Part shown: positions 1-7,439 of the stretch, one piece after another | Layout of the letters: each line of letters begins with the position of its first letter | Numbering within the stretch: the first letter of the stretch is position 1 | From: Russula earlei | Taxonomy: Eukaryota > Basidiomycota > Agaricomycetes > Russulales > Russulaceae | Direction of reading: 5' to 3' | Assembly (NCBI GenBank): GCA_025769875.1 | Contig: JAGFNK010001233.1 | Coordinates: forward strand, 1-12,569 | DNA length: 12,569 nt | The notes under the pieces: generated by a model | What the model saw: only the letters and a program-made list of their open reading frames with translations | Databases searched by the model: none | Told to the model about the DNA's origin: nothing | Made by a program: the position numbers and the translations under genes

Positions 1-113
1 TGGTACTTTGGGCAACAGTCTTCTGTTTGTGTGAGGTCCAGGAGATTGCAGCGCTGGAAAGTAGGAAGACATAGCCCGAGGTGGAACAGTAGTCATCTGC
101 ATTGTCTCCGAGG
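1..113 (-). pseudogene. copia RNase H domain, N-terminal part (truncated by window edge)
   Basis: On the minus strand, in a frame different from the preceding reverse transcriptase, the translation reads GDNADDYCSTSGYVF, then an ISWTSHKQKTVAQST-like stretch. This is the classic copia RNase H start (D...R.STSGY.F......ISW.S.KQ..VA.ST). The preceding frame (114-767) ends in a TAG at 114-116, so one small indel near 115-125 separates the two. The window ends before the later catalytic residues, so activity cannot be judged. Confidence 0.85.
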
Positions 114-1681
114 CTAGAGTCGGAGTACCCGTGTAATCTGGTATCGCGCGCCATCATAATGCAGCTTTAGATCTGAAGTGCTGTTAAGATAAGATAGTAC
201 ATATTTGGCAAGGTGTAGATGATGCGATGAGGGATTGGATGAGTATTGGGCAAGTCGAGAGACTGCAAATGATATATCTGGTCGTGTCCCGATCTGCACA
301 TAGAGAAGGCTGCCAATGATGTGTTGAAAATGCTTTATTTCATCAGGCGTTGCCTCCCTGGAGTGCTTGACCAAGTGGACATCTGCCCCGGAGGGCAGCG
401 GAGTGCGGACCGGATTGGAATCCACCATCCTGAAGCGATTGACGATCTCCGAGATGTACCTAGATTGATCAATGTCTAGTCGCTTAGCTGAGCAATCACG
501 CATAACACAAATCCCAAGATAGGAGTTGATCTCGCCTAGATCAGTCATTTCATAGCATGTGGACAATGAATTCTTAATGTTTGCAATCAGTGGGAGTGAA
601 TCGCCTAAGATGGTGACATCATCGACATAGAGGATAATGATTATTGGTTCCCCCCGCATCTTGGCGATGATAAACCCCAGCATCTGAGTGCGTGTGCATG
701 AAGCCAAGCCCAGTGAGAACTCCATGGAACTGTAAGTTCCATGCGCGCAAGGCTTGTTTGAGGCCATAGAGAGCCTTCTTTAACCGACAGACTTTGTCTT
801 TTGGTCCAGAGTGATGAAACCTTGTGGTTGCTCCATGTAGATCTCTTTCTCCAGTGTGCCATTGAGGAATGCCGACTTGACATCCATTTGATGGATCTCC
901 CAATCCTCTAGCATGGCCAATGCTAGGAGTAGTCTCAAAGACTCAAATTTGGCAACTGTGAGAAAGTTTCATCATAATCAATCCCCTCCACTTGGGTGAA
1001 CCCCTTTGCGACTAAATGCGTGCGAAATCTACCATCAGATTTGCATGCAAACACCCATCGAGATCGCACGGCCTTGCGGCCCAGTGGCAGATCTACAAGC
1101 TCCCAGGTACCATTCTTAGCAAGTGCATCAATTTCATATTGACATGCGGTTCTCCATTGATCGGCAGAGTCCAAGGACATCGCTTCCCGAAACATAGCCG
1201 GAGTGATTGCCTCTGCCGTTGCTAATAGTGCCATATGTGATAGGTGCCCCCCTGCATTTGCGTTAGAAGTGAGAAATCTAGGATCAGGACATGGATTAGG
1301 GCAAAGACGCCTAGGTGAGGGCAGACGCGGTGGACCAAAGGATGGTCCTGGCAATGCTGAGTGAGGCTGGTGCAAGCGGACTTGGCGCACAGGCTGAACA
1401 TGGCGCGGTGGAGTATGTGGAAAGGGCTGAGTAGGAGGGGTAAGGTAAAGTGAATTAGGTGTATTGGGATCTAGTGGGGTTTCCAGAGGTGCAGGACTAA
1501 GTCTGCAGCCATCCGGTTCATGCAGAAGTGGGGCAGTGAAAGAAACCAGTCCCGTGAAGACCAAGGGTTGTGCAGGAGGAGGAGTGTCAGTAAGGTCCCC
1601 CCTAGCAGGCAGTATGCGCTCATCGAAAGTGACATCGCGCGATAAGAACAGCTTTCAGGTGAATTGATTCCAGAGTCACTA
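114..1681 (-). pseudogene. copia reverse transcriptase (frameshifted) with upstream proline-rich linker
   Basis: RNA-dependent DNA polymerase that would copy the element RNA in virus-like particles. The N-terminal part (about 935-1681) has a proline-rich linker, then FREAMSLDSADQW, NGTWELVDLP, a RSRWVFACK-like motif and EGIDYDETFS, all standard copia RT landmarks. The frame then changes near 940 (AKFESLRLLLALAM, QMDVKSAFLNG with the first catalytic Asp, about 863-895). It changes again near 790 (KKALYGLKQALRAW), and again near 650 into the YVDD catalytic motif (618-629), followed by YEMTDLGEINSYLGI, a GSLLYVQIGTRPDISFAVS-like thumb/connection motif and YVLSYLNST. Two TGA codons (near 1664-1678) also interrupt the start. 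At least three frame changes make this a pseudogene. Family assignment is secure. Confidence 0.92.
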
Positions 1682-2618
1682 ACCCTTAGATCCAGACTCG
1701 TACCCAACGAAAATCATCTTGACCGATCTTGGATCGAGCTTCTTCCATTTGTTAGCAGGCATGTGTACATACGCCTTACATCCAAAGACGCGGAAATAGG
1801 AAACATCCGGAACTTGTCTGTCCGTCCAGACTAAGTGAGGTGTGTTCCAACGGAGAATGTGTGTAGGAGTGCGATTGTAGATATGGACTGCTGCATCAGT
1901 AGCAAGCTCTCAGAACCCCAGAGTAAGACCGGCACCGTGTAGCATAGCGCGCATCTTGTCTTCGAGGGTCTGGTTCCATCTCTCCGCTACGCCATTCTGC
2001 TGTGGTGACCCTGGCATTGTCAATCTATGCTCAATTCCCTTTTGATCTAAGACCGATCTGAGGGCACCAGACAAGTACTCCCCTCCGCAATCTGAGTGTA
2101 GTGCTTTGATCTTATTGTTGGTCTGGTTTTCTGACCACGCAAGATATTTTTTGAACGCATCAGCACACTGATCTTTACTTTTGAGGAAGTACACTACCCC
2201 ATAACGGGAGTAGTTGTCGATAAACGTTGCCCAATAAGTTGCACCTCGGATAGACCGGGTCTGCATCGGACTGGCTAAGTCAGTATGCACGATCTGTAGA
2301 TGCCGATCCAATCGCTTAGGCGAAGCCAGGAAAGGAAGTCGCGTCTGTTTGCCAAGTTCACACCCGGGGCAAGGTGACTGATCACGATCCGCTGAACTAA
2401 GTAAGATTCCCTTGACGGAATGAGCGTATTTGATTAGCGCACATGAGGACATATGTCCCATGCACTGATGCCAGATGTTAAGCGGTAGCACCCCTGCTTG
2501 CGCGTGTAGGGCCGGAGATGAGAAGTCAATATAGAATAGGTTACTCTCCAGGTATCCTTGCGTGACTTTCCGATCTTTGTAGTAGATTTGGCATGTGTTC
2601 TGAGTAAAAGTGATATGT
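1682..2618 (-). pseudogene. copia integrase (GAG_pre-integrase plus rve core), nonsense-interrupted
   Basis: Integrase that would insert the cDNA into the genome. The open frame starts at the solo LTR boundary with TFTQNTCQIYYKD, a typical stretch between protease and integrase. The zinc-binding HHCC motif follows (WHQCMGH ... CPGCELGKQ), then the D,D35E core: Asp in VHTDLASPM, Asp in ALHSDCGGEY, Glu in NGVAERWNQTLEDK. A TGA at 1910-1912 falls where the family has Trp (GF-W-ELATDAAV), and the same frame continues through VHIYNRTPTH, FRVFGCKAYVHMP and KMIFVGYESGSKG to a TAG at 1679-1681. So this is one continuous frame with premature stops, not two genes. All catalytic residues remain. The N-terminal link to protease is broken by the inserted LTR and by a frameshift near 3124. 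Confidence 0.92.
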
Positions 2619-3110
2619 TGTCACAGATACCGGTCCCTCGGACCGAACCGGCAACCGGACAAGCCAACCTGGACAAGCCTCACGATTCCCGTGCATTTGT
2701 ATGACTCACTCAGCCTCGCATGTACCACTACTTTCCAGCGTGTTCCAGTCCAGACCGTCTCGTTGCTACCTCATGTCTGCTATTTGATATAGGACATAGT
2801 TGTCTATATAAACCTGTCAATAACAGAGAACAAGCCTTAAGCTTGTTCTCTTGTGAATATCACTGGATTCTAGCTTCGGACTGTAGGCTTGCAGGGAATC
2901 AAGCAATCGACTCAGAAACTTTCCCTACTCTCGAAGTCCTCGAACGCAAAGACTTTTCTATCACATTTCCTCTCCGCGGTACACACTAGCCTTCGCTGTG
3001 TTGTCACCGAGATCCCCGACTCTCGCGAGAACTCATCGTCTCACTCGACTCAGTGCGCACGTCTCGCGCATGAAACAATTTGTCAGTGACACCGCCCCCA
3101 GTCGGTGAAA
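2619..3110 (+). mobile_element. Solo LTR (492 bp) inserted in the copia pol region
   Basis: The segment begins TGTCAC and ends GTGAAA, an imperfect terminal inverted repeat one base away from GTGACA. It is flanked by the 5-bp direct repeat TATGT (2614-2618 and 3111-3115), a target-site duplication. Removing the segment and one repeat rejoins copia sequence between protease and integrase. It has a TATA box (CTATATAAA, 2804-2812) and no coding capacity, as expected for an LTR left by recombination between the two LTRs of an element. The plus-strand orientation follows from the TATA box. I cannot name the superfamily from the LTR alone. The terminal AA in place of CA is probably a point mutation. 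Confidence 0.8.
2825..2851 (+). other. Perfect 11-bp inverted repeat downstream of the solo LTR TATA box
   Basis: AGAGAACAAGC (2825-2835), a 5-nt spacer CTTAA, and GCTTGTTCTCT (2841-2851) form a perfect stem. It lies 13-39 bp after the TATA box, so in a transcript it would sit at or near the 5' end of the R region. A hairpin there could influence polyadenylation, strand transfer or translation. That is inference from position only. Confidence 0.6.
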
Positions 3111-3123
3111 TATGTCCCCCCCT

Positions 3124-4215
3124 TCAGAGCAACGTGCTGACTGAGAAGTAGTGCATGTCGGCTTCCAGAACATGCATGACATCGGTGAGGGTTAATGGAA
3201 ACTTCCCAATGCCTCCAGATGGTAGGACGGATACAGATCCGGTTCCAATCTGCTTGATGATAGCGTGACCTCTGAGGTTAACTGATCCAGTGGCCGGAGC
3301 ATAGGTGATGAAGTCGGTCCGGAACGGACTGATGTGATGGGTGGCTCCTGAGTCAATCATCCAGCGCAATCTAGTCGCCAAGTAAAGGGAAATGCAAATG
3401 TCATTTTCATCATCTGAGATCTCCGTAATTGTAGCAGTAGTCTCTACTATGTGCGCGTTGACCTTTCTGTTAGTGTCCACGCCAGACTCTCTCTCTTTCT
3501 TCACCTTCTCCTCATCCTTTTTCTTCTTCTGGCACTCAGGACTCTTGTGACCAGCTTTCTTGCAATAATAACATATTATTTTGTTTTTATCATCCTGTTT
3601 CTTGACCAGAGCAACTTTGTTAAGGGAAGCAGAGGAGCCGGCCCAACAACTCTCTTCATTGAGAATGTGCTCCTGAATGGCTTTTGGGGAAAGCTTGTTT
3701 GGAAGATTAGAGCTGAGGATAGCTTGCGTAAGACCAGAGTAAGAGCTGGGTAGTGCCTGAATTAGAGTGAGACTGAATTGGAGATCGGTGACAGGCATGT
3801 CATTGTTCTGAAGATTGATCCTAGTATCATTCAATTTCTGTAGTTGTGGGAACATTGGGCTGGTGTCATCTAGATCAAAACATGTGAGGGCGGTCCAAGA
3901 GTTATGTAGGGACATAGATCCAACGCTGATGCAAGTTATCTTAAGTTGTTCCCACTTGAGTTTACAGGTGTCGAACTTGGTGTTATCGCTTATCTCTGCG
4001 TATATATTTTTCTGGAGATGGAGCTGGAAGACGCCTAACAGTATGTCTTCTTCAATGTCCCAAGTGCTATCTCCAGAGGGCTTTGTATCGATAAGATGAC
4101 ACCGGAAACCATTCATTCGGGTAATGGCCTTGAAGCGAAATGACCAAGTAGTCCAATTTGATGAATCTAAGATCTCCAGGGGTGTTCCCAAGGGGATAGT
4201 GAATATGGGTGCCAT
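3124..4215 (-). CDS. copia Gag and protease N-terminal polyprotein fragment (363 aa)
   Basis: Structural protein of the copia virus-like particle plus the aspartic protease that matures it. The start at 4213-4215 is the first ATG after the leader and opens with a copia gag N-terminus (LDSSNWTTWSFRFKA at about residues 16-30). A gag core follows, with LPSSYSGL near residue 156. A CCHC zinc knuckle, CYYCKKAGHKSPEC, spans residues 215-228 and binds RNA, flanked by a lysine-rich tract. The protease active site WMIDSGATHHIS is at residues 285-296 with catalytic Asp288. The frame ends at TGA just after HYFSVSTLL. An indel at this point shifts the frame away from the one used by integrase, and the solo LTR follows directly. 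This is the best preserved part of the element. Confidence 0.9.
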   Translation of the reverse strand: MAPIFTIPLGTPLEILDSSNWTTWSFRFKAITRMNGFRCHLIDTKPSGDSTWDIEEDILLGVFQLHLQKNIYAEISDNTKFDTCKLKWEQLKITCISVGSMSLHNSWTALTCFDLDDTSPMFPQLQKLNDTRINLQNNDMPVTDLQFSLTLIQALPSSYSGLTQAILSSNLPNKLSPKAIQEHILNEESCWAGSSASLNKVALVKKQDDKNKIICYYCKKAGHKSPECQKKKKDEEKVKKERESGVDTNRKVNAHIVETTATITEISDDENDICISLYLATRLRWMIDSGATHHISPFRTDFITYAPATGSVNLRGHAIIKQIGTGSVSVLPSGGIGKFPLTLTDVMHVLEADMHYFSVSTLL

Positions 4216-4444
4216 ATGATGTAATAAGGTGAATTGCCAATCCAGACCAGCAGAGCAATTGTAGCCGGATCAATTAGAGATCAAATCAGTATCTTTGACG
4301 CATGATGTAACTGTGCGTGCGTCAATCCTTTGGTTCCAGGGGCCAAGGGAGTAAGATGTCATCTGATAACAGAGGTTTGTGGGGAAGGGAGGTGTTATAG
4401 GAATAAATGTGTGTGGTGATCTCTGTGGATTTTAGATATGGGCA
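4216..4444 (-). other. Untranslated leader of the copia element
   Basis: About 230 bp between the primer-binding site and the gag ATG. It holds no convincing reading frame on the minus strand. Retrotransposon leaders carry packaging and dimerisation signals, but I cannot point to one here. Confidence 0.6.
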
Positions 4445-4456
4445 GGGCCCATAACC
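4445..4456 (-). promoter_or_regulatory. copia primer-binding site (internal initiator tRNA-Met)
   Basis: The minus strand reads GGTTATGGGCCC immediately after the LTR end (...TTCAACA). This complements the anticodon stem-loop of initiator tRNA-Met, and it is the arrangement known from Drosophila copia, which primes from a 5' half-molecule of that tRNA and not from the 3' CCA end. Its adjacency to the LTR fixes the inner LTR border. Confidence 0.8.
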
Positions 4457-4936
4457 TGTTGAAGATAGATGCAGTATGTGTGATTAGATAGCAGCAGATG
4501 ATAAGATCACAGGCAGATCTATCAGACAATAGTTCAGTTTGGATGACACAAAACTGATATAAATAATGTACCTATCAGACAATAGCTACAATGTGTCGTC
4601 AGTACTGTGAGATAAGATATCATAGTGTAAATACTCACTTCAGTTTGGTTGACACAAAACTGAAGTGATCTACATACTTTGTGGTGTTCTTAAGTACCTG
4701 AGACTGCCACTAGATGCAGTACAGTTAACTACCATCACGGATCACTAAGTCAGTCCAAGGATCAGTTGTAAGTAGCTACCGATTGTCCTAAATCACTCTA
4801 TCAGTGTAACTAACGCCTGCTGCAGTGTATGAGCTGAGCCAGTGATGCCCGGTCTGGGTGATCCGACGCGTCAACGCATCCGAGTTGTGATCATATCACA
4901 ACACACCTGAGACTCTGGGCAGTGCAGATCTCAACA
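4457..4936 (-). repeat. 5' LTR of the copia element (480 bp)
   Basis: In plus orientation it starts TGTTGA (4457) and ends TCAACA (4936), a perfect 6-bp terminal inverted repeat with the TG...CA ends of LTRs. A second copy lies at 9556-10037. Inside are two copies of CTATCAGACAATAG (4519-4532, 4572-4585), a 12-bp inverted repeat (TCACTTCAGTTT 4635-4646 with its complement at 4657-4668, 10-nt loop), and a block identical to the second copy at 4851-4880 containing GACGCGTC. The TATA-like stretch near 4556-4566 reads ATTTATAT on the minus strand. It provides promoter and polyadenylation functions for the element. Confidence 0.88.
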
Positions 4937-5317
4937 AGACAACAGGAAGAGAGGTAGATGGGAAGGGTCTACATTGTGAGTATCCCTGCTGTAAACAGAC
5001 CTTTATCATGTCATAAAACTTTCCTGCTATCCCAGGAGAGTTGATCCAGAAGAAGTGAAGGGTGTAATGACCTTGTGGTGTCGGTTCAGCTGTGTTGAGT
5101 ATGGGCATTCACCCAAAGGGAAGGTAGACCATAAGAGAAGAAGGAGGGTAGGAAAGGAAGGAGTAGGGCAAGGACTGAAGGTGAGCGAGAGGAGGGAGAA
5201 AGGGAGGAGTGTTTGTATTTGACATGCACAACTGAATGCTCCGCATTTGAATAGAATTTACATAAAATATTTGTTGCCTTTTTCTCTTTGCTTTGTGTTG
5301 CCTGTCACCTTTTATTC
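4937..5317. promoter_or_regulatory. Upstream region of the split gene; purine-rich tract and possible promoter
   Basis: There is no convincing gene here. Positions about 5115-5215 are strongly purine-rich on the plus strand (runs of AGG and GAA). Closer to the ATG there is an A/T-rich CATAAAATATT (about 5260-5272), then a pyrimidine-rich stretch (TTTTTCTCTTTGCTTTG), the usual look of a fungal core promoter and transcription start. No specific regulator site can be named. Confidence 0.4.
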
Positions 5318-5533
5318 ATGGGCAAGGGAGTGGTCAAACCATGCCAGAAGGCAGCCAATGCAAAAAAACAGGCAGAGAAGAATCCAACTCCACCTTTGAC
5401 CACATCCATAGAACCATCTGCTCACCCTGCTTCTCGGGACTCTGTGGCTCATGCAACACCTAAAATTGGCACTGGAATGAGTGTGGATGGTGAGGCCACC
5501 ATGGAATCAAAGAAGAAGAACTCAGGCTGGCAT
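5318..5533 (+). CDS. Exon 1 of the split gene
   Basis: It has 72 complete codons from ATG 5318 to CAT 5531-5533. I prefer this ATG over the TTG at 5288 because the preceding tract is pyrimidine-rich leader sequence. The exon ends at GTAACA, and reading on past it reaches a stop at 5603-5605. The encoded segment is Lys-rich at first, then low-complexity (NPTPPLTTSIEPSAHPAS), as expected for a disordered tail. Confidence 0.55.
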
Positions 5534-5588
5534 GTAACACATTCCCATGGTGCAATGGCTGGTCAATCTACTGGCAGTGACAAAACAG
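5534..5588 (+). other. Predicted 55-nt spliceosomal intron
   Basis: It has a GTAACA donor, a branch-like TGAC about 10 nt before the end, and an AACAG acceptor. Removing it moves the reading frame exactly from the exon 1 frame to the next long open frame, avoiding the stop at 5603. Length is typical for basidiomycetes. Confidence 0.6.
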
Positions 5589-5916
5589 TGCCTGAGTCAT
5601 CCTGAGCAAAAAAAACCACCCATGGCATCTCCCAGTGAGGGAGATGGAGCTCCAAATGAGCCACAACCCATCTGCCAATCTTCAATTGCAATTCAAATGC
5701 TTCTCCAGCAGCAAAATTCTATGGATCTGGGCACAGACGATGACCACTACTCAGCTGTAGAGTCCCCTGAGCAGCAAGACAAGAGTGGTGATGACAGTGA
5801 TGACAGCATCATTGAAGTCATGGCCCAGAAGGAAAGCAAACCTGTTACTGCTCCAATGTGCAAGAAAGTGGCAATAGCACAGGAGGATGGAAATGAGTCA
5901 TTTGATGATGAAAATG
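5589..5916 (+). CDS. Exon 2 of the split gene (acidic disordered region)
   Basis: 109 codons plus one base. It begins CLSHPEQKKPP and becomes rich in Asp, Glu, Ser and Gln (LLQQQNS, TDDDHYSAVESPEQQD, GDDSDDSIIEV, EDGNESFDDENG). No domain is visible. It ends in phase 1 before GTTCAT, so G plus the first AG of exon 3 makes GAG. An in-frame TGA lies at 5925-5927 if the intron is not removed. Confidence 0.55.
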
Positions 5917-5950
5917 GTTCATTGTGACAGTCTTTGATATTCCTACTCAC

Positions 5951-6780
5951 TGTCAAGACACGTACTGCTGATCACTAAGGACTCAGGAGCAGGTGGGCAG
6001 GGGTCGGAACAGATGGTATGCGGCATAAACGGCGTTGAACAGGAGGACGAGCCAAACGACTAGAAGATACCAGATGGGGACTGGTATGTGTTGCAAGAGG
6101 CAGAGGCGAAGAGTAGAGGCCAGTGCAGCGAAGGGCTTTAAACAAGGCGGTCGTTGAAGAGTACCTTGAAGACGAGGGAAGGCTTTAGACTGAGCAGTTG
6201 CAGGGGAGTACCCAGGAAGTGGAGAGTATCACAAATGGACAGTCTGACGACTGCCATACTTCATTGGGGCTTATATACAGTATACAGGGTCGATTACCAA
6301 GCACTGGGACTATTCTAGATTCTTTGGTACCATCCAATAGGACTACAGAGGCATAAACTTGCTTGTGTCAACTTTCAGGCTTACTGAGCGCATTACTGAT
6401 CATTGTGGAGCGATGACATCATTATGATGTCACTGTGGAGCGCTTAGTGAGCCTATGAGGTCACTGTGGAGTCGCTCAGTCAGCCATGATGTCATTGGAG
6501 CCTTGATGACGTCAGATGATTTATGCAACAGTTTCTAAGAGTTTGTGCTGCTGTTTCGGGTCTATGGTGGCTGAGTGGCCATGTGGCTGCCACGCGATGA
6601 TTACCCGATTAGGAAACTGGTGCCTGGTCGTGTTATAGTGCCTTTGCAATAGCAATATCTTGTACCACAGGGGGAATAGCCCAGAAAATGGAAGGGAGTC
6701 GGCAATGCAAAGTGAGAGAGGTTTTTTTCTTGAGTAAAGTAGGACAATCTTCGGCCAGGACTTGGCCTTGGTTCGTAACA
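5951..6780 (-). mobile_element. Solo LTR (830 bp), left arm of a large inverted repeat
   Basis: On the minus strand it begins TGTTACGAACC and ends TGTCTTGACA, so it has TG...CA ends. It is flanked by a perfect 5-bp target duplication, CTCAC (5946-5950 and 6781-6785), which proves it inserted as its own unit and was then reduced to one LTR. It aligns along its whole length with 7480-8308 in the opposite orientation. A minus-strand TATA box (TATATAAG) lies at 6270-6277. Upstream of it, at 6413-6514, is a cluster of TGACATCA/TGATGTCA/TGACGTCA sites. It is CpG-richer than its partner, suggesting a younger or less methylated copy. Confidence 0.88.
6413..6514. promoter_or_regulatory. Array of CRE/ATF-like sites in the LTR U3 (left copy)
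   Basis: Within 102 bp there are TGACATCA-TTA-TGATGTCA (6414-6432, a perfect 8-bp inverted pair), then ATGAGGTCA, ATGATGTCA and a full palindromic TGACGTCA (6507-6514). TGACGTCA is the classic ATF/CREB-type bZIP site and the others are one base off. Relative to the TATA box at 6270-6277 the array is in U3, the place for an enhancer. Binding by a host bZIP factor is inference. Confidence 0.55.
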
Positions 6781-6802
6781 CTCACCTTATGTGTTGTTTC
6801 AG

Positions 6803-7061
6803 AGATGTTTTTGTTCACAATAGAGGTGATTAATATTGTGAAAGGGAACTGCACGATTGAGATCATTATGTCCACCATACCCTGGTTCACACTGCAACAG
6901 AAGTTAGCACAACATCTCAACGTCTACCCCTCTGCACTCCACACCCAGTATTGCCTGAGCACTGAACCCAAAGGGTCACTTCCACTTGACCTCACCACAC
7001 TAGAGCACTGTGATACCATGATTGCCCTACTCTGGCCCCTTGTGTTCCTCCTTGTCTTTAG
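6803..7061 (+). pseudogene. Exon 3 of the split gene, ending in a frameshift and stop
   Basis: It reads EMFLFTIEVINIVKGNC, STIPWFTLQQKLAQHLNVYP, QYCLSTEPKGSLPLDLTTLE, DTMIALLWPL. The alternation of strand-like and helix-like stretches, with a conserved-looking IPW and an LSTE/LPLDL pair, suggests a small folded domain, perhaps of ubiquitin-like size; that is speculative. After WPL near 7043 the coding frame shifts by one base, and a TAG sits at 7059-7061 in the new frame. An alternative 52-nt intron (7010-7061) would itself create a TAA at the junction, so a true lesion is more likely. Confidence 0.5.
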
Positions 7062-7439
7062 AATGGGAAGCGCTCCACCCAGAAGATGAAGGAGGTCAAG
7101 GTGGTAGTGACTAACAGAGATGACAAGCTACCATCCACAGATAGTCGCCATCAGATCAAGGTAAGCACAGCAACGAGATGCTTGAAACAAATGTTGACAG
7201 ACATGCAGAAAAGTACCAAGTTTGGCAGCATTCCGAGTGACAGCAATGCGGATAGACAAAGGTCCAAAGGTGAGCTGTACCATGAAAACAAAGTTGAGGC
7301 ATGGAAGACAATCTCAAACGTGTTCTCCTGTGACATCCACAGCCTTCCAGACAAGCCCACCTTATGCTGGAAAGATCGTGTGCAATGCTTATGCTATCCA
7401 ATTACAGAGAGTCATCTCAACCTCTGGGCAACAATGCAT
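7062..7439 (+). CDS. Later exon(s) of the split gene
   Basis: Open in one frame from NGKRSTQKMKEVKVVVTNRDD to LNLWATMH. A possible in-frame 48-nt intron lies at 7161-7208 (GTAAGC donor, TTGAC branch, ATGCAG acceptor). It keeps the frame either way, so both forms would be translatable. The segment after it (GELYHENKVEAWKTISNVF, SCDIHS, DKPTLCWK, CLCYPITESHLNLWATMH) has several Cys and Trp residues in a pattern typical of a compact domain. The exon ends at CAT before the strong donor GTAAGT (7440-7445). No function assigned. Confidence 0.5.

Larger units (their letters stand above)
1..4936 (-). mobile_element. Ty1/copia LTR retrotransposon, 5' LTR present, 3' end outside the window
   Basis: Read on the minus strand, the order is LTR, primer-binding site, gag, protease, integrase, reverse transcriptase, RNase H. 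Integrase before reverse transcriptase is the diagnostic Ty1/copia order. The element is cut by the left window edge inside RNase H, so its 3' LTR and left target duplication are not visible. The base run just outside the 5' LTR is AGACA (4937-4941), the expected target duplication. The polyprotein, normally one long frame, is broken by several frameshifts and nonsense codons and by an inserted solo LTR at 2619-3110, so the copy cannot be autonomous. The family is certain from the motifs. Host lineage (basidiomycete) is inference. Confidence 0.93.
5917..6802 (+). other. Intron of 51 nt expanded to 886 nt by a solo LTR
   Basis: The donor GTTCAT (5917) is weak but is the only GT in the right phase before the TGA at 5925. 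The acceptor is TGTTTCAG (ends 6802). Without the LTR and one CTCAC repeat the intron is 34 + 17 = 51 nt. Exon phases 1 and 1 match, giving EMFLFTIEVINIV after the junction. Confidence 0.55.

Noticed and set aside
3451..4099. Plus-strand ORFs opposite copia gag
   Set aside because: The minus strand carries clear gag, zinc-knuckle and protease motifs; these are antisense shadows.
4896..5108. Minus-strand ORF of 70 codons partly inside the copia LTR
   Set aside because: It crosses the LTR border at 4936. The 57 codons outside the LTR (from MPILNTAEPTPQGHY) have no recognised family and no second exon. It could be a fragment of a disrupted gene, but evidence is too thin.
5534..5605. A true frameshift between exons 1 and 2
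   Set aside because: A 55-nt GT...AG intron restores the frame exactly, so no lesion has to be assumed.
7010..7061. A 52-nt intron that would bypass the frame break in exon 3
   Set aside because: GTGATA...TTTAG has acceptable ends, but the junction would create a TAA stop and remove the DTMIALLWPL segment, which continues the domain naturally.
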